In this document: in pieces, positions 52,934 through 62,068 of the stretch
Numbering within the stretch: position 1 is the stretch's first letter
Layout: each line of letters starts with the position of its first letter
Assembly: GCA_048058975.1 (NCBI GenBank)
Contig: JBLLNP010000022.1
Coordinates: 23,840-87,839 of the forward strand
Reading direction: 5' to 3'
DNA from: RHLJ01 sp048058975
Lineage (GTDB): Bacteria; Bacteroidota; Rhodothermia; Balneolales; Balneolaceae
DNA length: 64,000 bases
Made by a program: the position numbers and the translations under genes
The notes under the pieces: generated by a model
Seen by the model: only the letters and a program-made list of their open reading frames with translations
Database searches by the model: none
Told to the model about the DNA's origin: nothing

Positions 52934-55900
52934 ATGAAATATAGTTTAGTAGCATTACTACCAAAAATCGTAGTAATGGTCTTTTTAGTATTTCTTTTTA
53001 ATCAACTCGATAGTAAAGCCCAGATTGTAATAAATGAGATCGTTTCAGTTAATAATAATGGGCTTGTTGACGAGGATGGTGATTACCCGGATTGGATAGA
53101 ATTGTATAATCTTACTGAAGCCCCCATAAATCTCTCGGGGTTTGGAATTTCAGACAATGCGGAAGAACCGTTTAAATTTATACTTCCTGAAATCGAAATC
53201 CCAGGATCTGGATATTACTTACTTTATGCAAGTGATAAAAACCGCCCTCCAATCGACGGTTTTACTCCGAAAATCTGGGAAACTATAATACGCGAGGCGG
53301 ATTCTACCAGATATATCATTCCAAGTTCAAACATCTCAAATTCTTGGATTGAACCCGGCTTTAACGATTCAGACTGGTTGACCGCCCCATTTGGATTTGG
53401 TTATGGTGATAATGACGATAATACGGAAGTTCCTAATGGAACTATTTCTGTTTTTACAAGAACCTCATTTTCAATTGAAGATACCTCTGTCATTAACGGG
53501 TTAATGTTCCACATTGACTTTGATGATGGATACATAGCGTATCTGAATGGAGTAGAAATTTCCCGGTTCAATATAACTGGTGATTCTCCTGTTTCGTACG
53601 ATACTCAGGCCAATGATTTTATTACTGATCCGTGGTTAGTACGAGGAGAAGAGCTTCCTGCCATTGATTTGTTTGAATTCAAAAATGTACTAACAGAAGG
53701 TGAGAACATTCTGGCAATTCAGGTTCATAATAACAGTGCACAATCTTCTGATATGTCTTTGATTCCATTTCTGAGTGTATCAAGGACAACACAGCCTCTA
53801 CAATCGAGGGGGGTTGCAGATCAAATAACTATTGAACAAACAGGATTATCCTATCCCCATTTGAATTTCAAACTTAGTTCTTCAGGTGAAACTCTTTACT
53901 TAACGAACCCTGATTCTATACTCATCGATGAGCGTACTTTCCCATTACTTATTGCTGGCGAATCTTATGGAAGGTCGAAAGAAAGTGACTCCTTGTTTTA
54001 CATATTTAAAAATCCAACACCATTGGCAGAAAATGCTTCTGAAGGATTTAGTTTCAGATTACCTGAACCTCAAACAAATATTTTAGGAGGATTTTATCAA
54101 AGCGGAGCTGAGCTTTCGATTATAGGAGAAGTGCCAGGCGATCAGGTCTATTTCACTACAGACGGAAGCGACCCAACGGTTGAGTCGGAAATATTTGGTG
54201 TTAATTCAAGAACTGTAAATTCTACTACAACTTTCAAACTCAGGTCAATAGCTGATGGTAGCCTATCTAGCAAAGTAATTACTAAAACCTATTTTATAAA
54301 TGCAGAACACGATTTGCCTGTTATTTCAATAAGTACCCATCCGGATAATCTTTGGAGTGATGAATCTGGGATCTATGTACGAGGCACCAATGGGATTGAT
54401 GATAATGGTAGTTTTGGCCCTGCAAACTGGAATCAGGATTGGGAAATCCCCATTCATATTGAACTTTATGAGCCTGACGGCTCTTTAGGATTTAGCATAG
54501 GTGCCGGAGCCAAGATATTCGGAGGATGGAGTAGATCGGAACCTCAGAAATCGCTTTCCATATTTTTTAGAGGGAGCTATGGTAGTTCAGAACTGAATTA
54601 TAAATTATTTGAGGAAAAAGATATTGATTCATTTCAGGCAATTGTGCTTAGAAATTCCGGAAACGACATGACTTCTCAGGGTCATTCTATGCTAAGGGAT
54701 GGGTTGATGACCACACTGGCTAAAGGTAATACAGAACTTGACGTACAGGCTTTCCGTCCTTCGGTATTATATCTTAATGGACAATATTGGGGTATTCATA
54801 ATATAAGAGAGAAGATTAATGAACACTTCATAGAATCAAATAGTAATGCAGATTCTGACGAAATAGATCTGTTGGAGGGTAACAGCTTGCCTATTTATGG
54901 AGACGCTACTAATTATGACGAACTACTCGCTTTATTAGCATCTACTGACATGAGCGATCCCGAAGAGTACCAGTTAGTTGAAGATCGGATAGATATTGAA
55001 AATTATATCGACTATGTAACTTCTGAAATTTATTACGCTAATACAGACTGGCCTGGAAATAACGTCAAATACTGGAGAGATCGAAGGGTAAATGGAAAGT
55101 GGCGTTGGGTTTTGTATGATACTGATTTTGGCTTTGGCTTATCCTATGGTGGGCAAACTTGGCACAATACTTTGGAATTCGCTTTGGATCCAAACGGACC
55201 GGTCTGGCCCAACCCGCCATGGTCTACTTATTTTTTTAGGAGAATGACAAGTAGCCCAGTTTTTGTGACAAAGTTTGTTAACCGGATGGCAGATTTAATG
55301 AATACTTCCTTTCAGCATAATCATGTGCACCATGTTATTGATTCACTTTCTTCAAAAATCGAATCTGAAATTCCCGGTCAACTCTGGAAATGGGGAGGTT
55401 CAGTAGAAGGATGGGAAGGTCAACTAGATGTGTTAAAAAGCTTTGCAACTAATCGTCCTGCTGCAATAGAATCTTATATAATGAGCCGTTTTGGTGTTGG
55501 GACTCCATCTACTATTAAGGTCAATACTTCTGAAAAAAGCCACGGAGTTGTGAAAGTGAACAGGATTATCCCCGATTCATTCCCTTGGCAGGGAAGATAT
55601 TTTAGTGGAGTTCCCATTCAAATAACGGCGATCCCAAAACCCGGCTTTAAGTTTGCAGGATGGAGTGATGATCCGGAGTTAAACTCATCTTCCAGAATCA
55701 TTACAACAGGAACAACTACATACACGGCAAATTTTGAACCAGCAGAGGGAGAAGTTGCAACCATTGTTATTAATGAGATCATGTATAACGATACAGAGGA
55801 GTTAGACTCAGGAGACTGGATTGAGCTATACAATTCAGCCGAGTATCCCATCGACTTGAGTGGCTGGGTAATTAAAGATGAAGATGATACCCATGAGTTC

Positions 55901-56530
55901 AAATTTGCTAACGGAACGGAGCTTTCAGCTGATTCTTATTTAGTGATTGCTGCTGATCTGGAAGCATTTAATAACCGTTATGCACTAAACTCTGACTTGT
56001 TTGGTGAATTAGGATTTAATCTTGCCGGGAGTAGTGATCAGGTGCGATTATATAATAACTCTGGAGTTCTGGTTGATTCTTTACAATATCAGGATGAGTT
56101 TCCATGGGATGCCAGTGCAGATGGAACAGGATTCACATTGGAGCTCAAAAATTCAGGCATGGATAATTCAAGAGCAGATAGCTGGTCAGCATCTACACAA
56201 CCCGGAGGGACACCGGGAACAGTAAATACGGTACCAGTTTCAAATGAAAAAGAAGAACTAGTACCATCCGAGATTTTGTTAAATCAAAACTATCCTAATC
56301 CATTTAATCCAACTACGAATATTACTTTCCAAATTCCGGAGCAATCCAGAGTCAACGTAACTGTATTTGATATGCTTGGAAGAGAAGTATCGGTTTTAAT
56401 TGACGAGTCACGTTCAGTTGGAACGCATGTGGTAAGCTGGAATGCTTCTCAGTTTTCGAGTGGTGTATATTTTTACAGACTTAAGGTTGGTGATCAGGTG
56501 CAAACCCGGAAAATGCTCCTTATCAAATAA
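52934..56530 (+). CDS. Large secreted CotH-family protein with two lamin-tail domains and T9SS sorting domain
   Basis: A 1198-residue exported protein. In order: lamin-tail domain 1 (IVINEIVSVNNNG, DWIELYNLTEAP); a galactose-binding-like segment inserted in it (about 120-285; FNDSDWLTAPFGFGYGD, GYIAYLNGVEISRFN, NILAIQVHNN); the rest of the lamin-tail; a chitobiase-like domain (GDQVYFTTDGSDPTVES); CotH (about 455-850; GGWSRSEPQKSLSIFFRG, YDTDFGFGLSYGG); an InlB-type beta repeat (FAGWSDDPELN); lamin-tail 2 (VINEIMYNDTEE); and a type IX sorting domain (LLNQNYPNPFNPTTNITF, SSGVYFYRLKVG). Probably surface-anchored; substrate unknown. Confidence 0.88.
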   Translation: MKYSLVALLPKIVVMVFLVFLFNQLDSKAQIVINEIVSVNNNGLVDEDGDYPDWIELYNLTEAPINLSGFGISDNAEEPFKFILPEIEIPGSGYYLLYASDKNRPPIDGFTPKIWETIIREADSTRYIIPSSNISNSWIEPGFNDSDWLTAPFGFGYGDNDDNTEVPNGTISVFTRTSFSIEDTSVINGLMFHIDFDDGYIAYLNGVEISRFNITGDSPVSYDTQANDFITDPWLVRGEELPAIDLFEFKNVLTEGENILAIQVHNNSAQSSDMSLIPFLSVSRTTQPLQSRGVADQITIEQTGLSYPHLNFKLSSSGETLYLTNPDSILIDERTFPLLIAGESYGRSKESDSLFYIFKNPTPLAENASEGFSFRLPEPQTNILGGFYQSGAELSIIGEVPGDQVYFTTDGSDPTVESEIFGVNSRTVNSTTTFKLRSIADGSLSSKVITKTYFINAEHDLPVISISTHPDNLWSDESGIYVRGTNGIDDNGSFGPANWNQDWEIPIHIELYEPDGSLGFSIGAGAKIFGGWSRSEPQKSLSIFFRGSYGSSELNYKLFEEKDIDSFQAIVLRNSGNDMTSQGHSMLRDGLMTTLAKGNTELDVQAFRPSVLYLNGQYWGIHNIREKINEHFIESNSNADSDEIDLLEGNSLPIYGDATNYDELLALLASTDMSDPEEYQLVEDRIDIENYIDYVTSEIYYANTDWPGNNVKYWRDRRVNGKWRWVLYDTDFGFGLSYGGQTWHNTLEFALDPNGPVWPNPPWSTYFFRRMTSSPVFVTKFVNRMADLMNTSFQHNHVHHVIDSLSSKIESEIPGQLWKWGGSVEGWEGQLDVLKSFATNRPAAIESYIMSRFGVGTPSTIKVNTSEKSHGVVKVNRIIPDSFPWQGRYFSGVPIQITAIPKPGFKFAGWSDDPELNSSSRIITTGTTTYTANFEPAEGEVATIVINEIMYNDTEELDSGDWIELYNSAEYPIDLSGWVIKDEDDTHEFKFANGTELSADSYLVIAADLEAFNNRYALNSDLFGELGFNLAGSSDQVRLYNNSGVLVDSLQYQDEFPWDASADGTGFTLELKNSGMDNSRADSWSASTQPGGTPGTVNTVPVSNEKEELVPSEILLNQNYPNPFNPTTNITFQIPEQSRVNVTVFDMLGREVSVLIDESRSVGTHVVSWNASQFSSGVYFYRLKVGDQVQTRKMLLIK

Positions 56531-56600
56531 AGATAATATACTTAACATGTGACAGCATAGTGAGGATGTTGTATCTTTGTATTAAAAAGACCGCCTTACT

Positions 56601-57680
56601 ATGAAGAAGATATATTTTGCCCTGTTCATATCTTTAATCGCACTCCCATCTGTTGCCCAAGATGATTTAATAGCGCCCGAACTTATTCAGGCGGAGCTTA
56701 TTGATTATCTCCAGGAAAACTATTCGGTATCCAATGCCTTAAGCTACAATGCGGCTCGTGATGCCATGTTTGAAGATATTGATGGAAAAAGCGGGCAGAT
56801 TACCTGTGTTTATACCGGATATACCATTTCGTTCACAGATCGGCAGGATGCGCAGGGTAGTCAGGCAGCGAATGACTTTAACACCGAACACATTTGGCCA
56901 CAAAGTTTCTTTGATAGTGATCTTCCAATGCGAAGCGATATCCATCACCTGTACCCTACAAGAGTAGACGTAAATGGTGCTAGAAGTAATTTTAAGTTTG
57001 ATGAAATTCCTGATGAGCAAACAAGTACCTGGTACAGGGAAAATGGGAATCAGCCTTCCGTTCCATCAGAGAACATCGACGAGTTTAGCGAGTTACTGAG
57101 CAACACTTCTTTTGAACCGCGCGAAGATTTGAAAGGAAATGTAGCGCGCTCCATTTTCTATTTCTGGACGATTTATCAGAACAATACTTCCATCACTACA
57201 GATGGAACGGATAACCAGGCATTCTTTAATAGCATGAAAGATGTGTTGTTAAGCTGGCATCATCTTGATCCGGTAGATAGCATTGAAGTAAGCCGAAGCA
57301 TTGAGATCGAAGCGGTACAAGGAAACCGGAATCCATTTATCCATGACACCACTTTAGTTCGACGCGCCTATTTTGATGGAATGGCTATATCCAACGAAGA
57401 AGAAAATGAACTACCCGGCTCTTTTATTTTATCTCAGAATTATCCGAATCCTTTTAATCCTGCAACAGTGATTTCCTACCAGCTTGCAGCGCCTTCATTT
57501 ATAGTTCTTAAGGTATTTAATTCTCTTGGTAAAGAAATTGCAACTCTGGAGCGTGGAGTTAAAAATGCGGGTCAACATGAAATCAGCTTTGATGCGAGTA
57601 GTTTGCCAAGCGGAATGTATGTATATCAATTAGAAGCAGCTGGAGAGAGAAAGTCCGGTAAAATGCTGTTGGTTAAATAG
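56601..57680 (+). CDS. Secreted endonuclease I family nuclease with T9SS sorting domain
   Basis: A 359-residue exported protein (signal LFISLIALPSVAQ). The EndA/NucM-type beta-beta-metal nuclease motif is in NTEHIWPQSFFDSDLPMRSD with IHHLYPTRVDVNGARSN. VARSIFYFWTIYQN and EAVQGNRNPFIHD complete the family pattern. Residues about 275-359 are the type IX sorting domain (LSQNYPNPFNPATVISY, PSGMYVYQL). It degrades extracellular DNA or RNA, useful for nutrient scavenging. Its neighbour upstream carries the same tag. Confidence 0.92.
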   Translation: MKKIYFALFISLIALPSVAQDDLIAPELIQAELIDYLQENYSVSNALSYNAARDAMFEDIDGKSGQITCVYTGYTISFTDRQDAQGSQAANDFNTEHIWPQSFFDSDLPMRSDIHHLYPTRVDVNGARSNFKFDEIPDEQTSTWYRENGNQPSVPSENIDEFSELLSNTSFEPREDLKGNVARSIFYFWTIYQNNTSITTDGTDNQAFFNSMKDVLLSWHHLDPVDSIEVSRSIEIEAVQGNRNPFIHDTTLVRRAYFDGMAISNEEENELPGSFILSQNYPNPFNPATVISYQLAAPSFIVLKVFNSLGKEIATLERGVKNAGQHEISFDASSLPSGMYVYQLEAAGERKSGKMLLVK

Positions 57681-57760
57681 TTAGGTAATTTTTTGATTGT
57701 TAATTTTGAGATTATTTGGCTATTATCTGAGATTGATTAGCAATCACAGTTAAATACTTT

Positions 57761-58231
57761 ATGCAAGAGCTTCAATCTTTAAAAACTGCTGAAGTCAGCT
57801 CTCTTAAGAATGGTAAGTGGGAAATTTTGTTGACTGACCCCGGACTTAATAAGTTCAATTTCGGTAAACAACTCACCGATAAGTATATTACAACAGATAT
57901 TATCTCTCCTTTGGGAGAGAAATCTATTCTTTACAATACAGTGCCATCTGCTTCAAATTCCGGGATTGTTGTTGATTTGAATTTTGAAGAAATAGATCAG
58001 ACCAGAATTTCCAGCATATCAATCAAAGGATCGGAAGCTTTTTTTAGAAACTGGAAAGTTCTGCTTCAGGATAATCGGAACGGCTTAAAGAAAGAGGTTT
58101 CATCAGAAACTACCTTTGCTATAGAGCCGGCTATCGAACTCAATAAGCTTATGAGGATGGGTTTCTCAGAAGATCACCCAACTCAGAACAAATGCTATTT
58201 CGAGCTTCATCTACAAAAAGCTTCCGTTTAA
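57761..58231 (+). CDS. Orphan protein, paralogue of the one at 60109
   Basis: A 156-residue protein with no signal peptide. It shares with the protein at 60109-60708 the frame KWEILLTDPGL / LWTIELTDLGV, LTDKYITTDIISP / LSDKYLMIGITSP, NWKVLLQDNRNG / KWILFFYDSRFG and a closing CYFELHLQKASV / SLFELRLKPRV. Predicted all-beta. I do not recognise the family. It converges on the TPR/HTH gene, with only five bases between the stops. Confidence 0.6.
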   Translation: MQELQSLKTAEVSSLKNGKWEILLTDPGLNKFNFGKQLTDKYITTDIISPLGEKSILYNTVPSASNSGIVVDLNFEEIDQTRISSISIKGSEAFFRNWKVLLQDNRNGLKKEVSSETTFAIEPAIELNKLMRMGFSEDHPTQNKCYFELHLQKASV

Positions 58232-58236
58232 CAGTG

Positions 58237-59910
58237 CTACATCTGGTTTAAGTACATAGCCAGACTTTTCTTCTTTTTTAACGCCATTTTTTTTCTGAGT
58301 CGGTATCTGCCCTGATCCACACTTTTTGGAGAGATATTCAGAATCCCGGAAATTTCTTTTGATGAAAGGTTCAGTCTCAATAGTGCGGCGAGTCTTCTCT
58401 CCTGTGAGGTTAATTCCGGGTATCTCTTTTCCAGTTTTTTGTAGAATCCATCGCACGCGTGATCAACCTGAATTTCAAACTCTTCTCTGTCTCTGTTAAG
58501 CATCAGGTTTTGATAAATTTTTGAGCCTAGTTTATTGATCTGAGTTAAAGCATCCTGATTACTTACTTCATTTCTGATGGCAGCCATCTCAACTTTTACT
58601 TCTTCCAGAAAGTCATTTTTTTCGACAATATGCAGTGCGAAATTAGTTAGTTCACTTTGCAGGTTTTCTTCCCGTAACCGGGAGCTTTCAAGCTCTTCAC
58701 TTGCAAGTTTACGCTCGGTCTCGGCTAGCAGTTTATCTTTTTCAAGAAGCTGAATTTCTTTCCTCTTTCGTACAGAAAACCAAAAAAGCCATACAATAGC
58801 TAGTGTAGCAACTAGCCCTAATGAAGTAGTTATAGCTACAATTCGTGCTTGCTGAAGCTGATTTTCTGTCTCTAATACAAGAATTTCCTGTTCTTTTTGT
58901 TCTGTCTCATACTGGGCTCTCATCTCTGCCAGTCGTGCATTGGCATCTTCATTCAAAAGACTGTCATTTAATTCTTTAAAAGATTTATAGTGTTCGTAAG
59001 CCGCTTTATAATTACCCAGACGTTCGTAGCTATAGGATAGATTGGAGTGAGCATCTTTTTCTTCATAAATAATCCCAAGCTGCTGAGCCAGATCCAGACT
59101 TTTTTGCCCGTATTCAATTCCCTTTTCAAAATTTTCAAGACTGTTGGAAACGGAATGAAGCACTTTAAGTGGATAAGTCATCATAACCAGGGCATTATTT
59201 TTCTCCGCTATTGCCAGTGCTTTTTCGCTATAACTTATCGCCAGAGTTAGAGAGTCAATAGTATCATAGAGCATTCCAATATTCAAATAGGACGACCCCA
59301 AACCCATCTCGTCATTAGTAGCTATGTAATAATCAATCTGTTTTTTATAATAATAGATAGCTTTTTCAGTTTCCCTTGTTTCGAAGTAAACATTAGCAAA
59401 CCCTCCATAAACCTGATTTATTCCTGCTGAATCATTTACTTCTTGGAAATATTCTAGGGCTTCTTCATAAAATTGTATTGCTTCATCATATCTATACTGA
59501 ATAAAGTAAATGTTACCAATGCCTCTTAAGGTTCTAGCTCGAAGTAACTTTTGATCAGGCAGTTGATTCAAAGTGGTTAGTGATGCCTGAAAGGAAGTAA
59601 GTGCTTGGCCATACATCCCTTTTCTTATATAAATCCCACCTAGATGGTTGGAGACTTTTACTTTCAAAGATAAGTCTTCAATTCCTTCAGCTATTTTGTT
59701 TGCCTCCAATGCAAAATGAGTGGCTGTATCAGGATCGGTTTGAGTAAAACTTAGTGAGATTTTAATAAGTAACTCTATCCTGGAACTATCATCTGAAACT
59801 AAATTGAGCTCAGTAATCAAAGAATCACTATACGAAGATTGGGCAAATGCGGAATCAGCGATGTTCGATACAAGCATCTGTAGTAGAAAACAGTAGAGTA
59901 AGTATTTCAT
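58237..59910 (-). CDS. Membrane TPR regulator with LuxR-type HTH
   Basis: A 557-residue protein: signal/anchor (LLQMLVSNIADSAFAQ), about seven TPR units (res 40-330; QALTSFQASLTTLNQLPDQK, KAIYYYKKQIDYYIATND, LGNYKAAYEHYKSF), a coiled coil, one transmembrane helix (ITTSLGLVATLAIVWLFWF) and a second coiled coil. The C-terminal HTH has LTSQERRLAALLRLNLSSKE, then ISGILNISPKSVDQGRYRLRKK. A periplasmic TPR sensor joined to a cytoplasmic LuxR-like HTH is a known Bacteroidetes architecture. It is flanked by two paralogous orphan genes, its plausible targets. Confidence 0.88.
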   Translation of the reverse strand: MKYLLYCFLLQMLVSNIADSAFAQSSYSDSLITELNLVSDDSSRIELLIKISLSFTQTDPDTATHFALEANKIAEGIEDLSLKVKVSNHLGGIYIRKGMYGQALTSFQASLTTLNQLPDQKLLRARTLRGIGNIYFIQYRYDEAIQFYEEALEYFQEVNDSAGINQVYGGFANVYFETRETEKAIYYYKKQIDYYIATNDEMGLGSSYLNIGMLYDTIDSLTLAISYSEKALAIAEKNNALVMMTYPLKVLHSVSNSLENFEKGIEYGQKSLDLAQQLGIIYEEKDAHSNLSYSYERLGNYKAAYEHYKSFKELNDSLLNEDANARLAEMRAQYETEQKEQEILVLETENQLQQARIVAITTSLGLVATLAIVWLFWFSVRKRKEIQLLEKDKLLAETERKLASEELESSRLREENLQSELTNFALHIVEKNDFLEEVKVEMAAIRNEVSNQDALTQINKLGSKIYQNLMLNRDREEFEIQVDHACDGFYKKLEKRYPELTSQERRLAALLRLNLSSKEISGILNISPKSVDQGRYRLRKKMALKKKKSLAMYLNQM

Positions 59911-60108
59911 GATTTAGATATAATGATATAGAGGAAGTATCTCTATCATAGCTAATTCGATCCAGTAAAGCTGCTTTTGAATTCTCTACAATATCTCTAC
60001 AGACTTTTCATTCCCGAAAACTTTGAATAATCAAAATCATCTCTTAACGATATATAGAGCATATTTTTTATCGAAAAAGTAGTTCCGTTCAATAAAAAAT
60101 TAGGTTTG

Positions 60109-60708
60109 ATGTCCTTCAGAACTCTACGGGCTTTAGAGTGGCTCTATAAAACCATCTCTACAAAATCTCTACTGGATAAAAAATATAAGTTTCGGTTAAG
60201 TAGATTAGTTGGAGAACAATATGAATACATAGAAACCACTATGAACCCAACAACTGCAAAGATGGCTGAAGCATTAGATTCTTCAACAAAGTTATGGACC
60301 ATCGAACTTACCGACTTAGGAGTGCATCAGGCGTTTATGGGATATTCACTCAGCGATAAGTATTTAATGATTGGGATTACGTCTCCAATGTTTGAGAGTC
60401 AGATATCCATTAATTCTCTTCCAAAGGATGGGGAATCAGTAAGTATCCCGCTTTATTTGGAGAAATGTGAATGTGGGTTATTTGGAGATATAAATTTTAA
60501 AGGTTTGGATAAACTGCTTTCAAAATGGATTCTATTCTTTTACGATTCAAGATTCGGAGAAGAGACAGAGATAAAAAACGACCAGCCAATTTTAATAAAG
60601 CAGCTAAAGTCTAATACCCGAAGTGAAAACCTGAGACTTATAGGCTACTCAAAAAGCAAGGAAAATTCGAAATCACTGTTTGAGCTAAGACTTAAACCCC
60701 GAGTATAA
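60109..60708 (+). CDS. Orphan protein, paralogue of the one at 57761
   Basis: A 199-residue soluble protein from ATG 60109 (TTG 60106 in frame). About 50 N-terminal residues are basic and helical (LRALEWLYKTISTKSLLDKK). The remainder aligns with the 156-aa protein beyond the TPR/HTH gene, with conserved L[ST]DKY and FEL segments. Divergent from the TPR/HTH regulator, with about 200 bases between. Family unknown. Confidence 0.6.
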   Translation: MSFRTLRALEWLYKTISTKSLLDKKYKFRLSRLVGEQYEYIETTMNPTTAKMAEALDSSTKLWTIELTDLGVHQAFMGYSLSDKYLMIGITSPMFESQISINSLPKDGESVSIPLYLEKCECGLFGDINFKGLDKLLSKWILFFYDSRFGEETEIKNDQPILIKQLKSNTRSENLRLIGYSKSKENSKSLFELRLKPRV

Positions 60709-60716
60709 CGCAACGA

Positions 60717-60802
60717 AAGACCCGTCGGGGATGCATCCAAGTAAGTGAATCATGACCCGATGAATAGAGACAAGCCGGATAATTAACCGACGGGCTTTTT
60801 TT
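60717..60802 (+). terminator. Terminator-like hairpin with a large loop
   Basis: CCCGTCGG (60721) pairs perfectly with CCGACGGG (60787), extended by AAAG/CTTT around a bulged A, then seven T. The 58-base loop contains the palindrome GGATGCATCC. It lies 9 bases after the orphan gene and before recF. It may be a terminator or a small structured RNA. Confidence 0.65.
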
Positions 60803-60847
60803 AGTTTCAACATTTAATTCCGCATCAATTATTGCTACTATTGGTGC

Positions 60848-61984
60848 ATGCTAATTACCAAACTAGAACTCCTCCATTTCAGAAATCACCAGAAGAACGA
60901 AGTGAAATGGGCGCCTCATTTGAATGTAATTACAGGGCCAAACGGGGCCGGCAAAACAAGTCTTATTGATGCCATTCATTATCTCTGTATGTCCCGCAGT
61001 TTTGTTTCCACTTCCGATATGTATGTGATTCATCAGGGTGAGAGTTATTTTATGCTGAAAGGGAGTTTTGAAGGAGAGATTCGCTCGGAGTTTGAAGTAA
61101 GCTGTACTTATTCGCGCGGCGATGGGAAAAAGATTTTTGTGAATGATGGTCCCCTGGATCGATTATCCGATTTGATAGGTATGGTTCCGGTTGTGGTGCT
61201 TTCACCGGATGATAAAAAACTTACGCTCGAAGGCCCGATGGAGCGACGTTCTTTTCTGGACTCATTTATAAGCCAGATTTCATCTGCATATCTGCGGGAC
61301 TTGCTGGATTACAGGAAAATCAGAAAACAAAGAAATACGTTGCTGCAGAATTATGGTAATGTACCTCACATGCTGGAAATGTACCTGGAGCCATGGGATA
61401 ATCAGTTAGTGGAAACAGGTTCCAGAATTATTGCGAAGCGGTATGAAGTTCTCGAAAAATTTAAAGAATACCTCGCCAGAGATTATGCAATGATTTCAGG
61501 AATGAACCTGACCACTGGACTTGAATATCAGACGTTCTGTGAAGCATCCACTGATCCGAAAAAAATAGAAGAACATTATCGTGAGGCCCTGAAAGTAAAT
61601 CATGAAAAAGAGGTAGAGCGTGAGCAAACATTAGTAGGTCCGCACAGGGATGAAATTGTGTTTTACCTGGACGATTTTGAGCTTCGGCGTTTTGGTTCCC
61701 AGGGTCAACACCGGCTGTTTGCGTTATCATTAAAGCTTGCTCAACTTCATTACTATTCAGATGAGCTGGATGATTTGCCGATTTTTATGCTGGATGATGT
61801 ATTTGGAGATCTTGATCTCGCTAAAACTGAGATACTACTTAATGCTTTACAGCAACACAAAGGCCAAACATTCATTACAGCTGCAAACCCAATTCCATTT
61901 GAGAATTACGTACATTTTGATGGCGAACGAAATCGTTTCTTTAAAGTTGAAGATTCGGTTATCGTTGAATCGTTGAATCGTTGA
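60848..61984 (+). CDS. recF: DNA replication/repair protein RecF
   Basis: A 378-residue SMC-like ATPase. Walker A is ITGPNGAGKTSLIDAIHYL, with signature FGSQGQHRLFALSLKLAQ and Walker B PIFMLDDVFGDLD. ELLHFRNHQKN at the N-terminus and LEGPMERRSFLDSFISQ are RecF-specific. It loads RecA at single-strand gaps. The last codons (VESLNR, then TGA) are encoded by the first copies of an octamer tandem repeat, so the C-terminal tail comes from repeat DNA. dnaA lies 15 kb away. Confidence 0.95.
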   Translation: MLITKLELLHFRNHQKNEVKWAPHLNVITGPNGAGKTSLIDAIHYLCMSRSFVSTSDMYVIHQGESYFMLKGSFEGEIRSEFEVSCTYSRGDGKKIFVNDGPLDRLSDLIGMVPVVVLSPDDKKLTLEGPMERRSFLDSFISQISSAYLRDLLDYRKIRKQRNTLLQNYGNVPHMLEMYLEPWDNQLVETGSRIIAKRYEVLEKFKEYLARDYAMISGMNLTTGLEYQTFCEASTDPKKIEEHYREALKVNHEKEVEREQTLVGPHRDEIVFYLDDFELRRFGSQGQHRLFALSLKLAQLHYYSDELDDLPIFMLDDVFGDLDLAKTEILLNALQQHKGQTFITAANPIPFENYVHFDGERNRFFKVEDSVIVESLNR

Positions 61985-62068
61985 ATCGTTGAATCGTTGA
62001 ATCGTTGAATCGTTGAATCGTTGAATCGTTGAATCGTTGAATCGTTGAATCGTTGAATCGTTGAATCG
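61965..62068. repeat. Octamer tandem repeat, TTGAATCG x 13
   Basis: Thirteen perfect head-to-tail copies, 104 bases, preceded by a partial ATCG. Every reading frame meets TGA once per 24 bases. It contains the recF stop codon at its start and the likely TTG start of the four-helix gene in its last copy. Confidence 0.97.

Noticed and set aside
60717..60848. Origin of replication beside recF
   Set aside because: No TTATCCACA-type DnaA boxes were seen there; the boxes are upstream of dnaA.
61965..62068. CRISPR array
   Set aside because: The 8-base units follow each other without spacers, and no cas gene is present.
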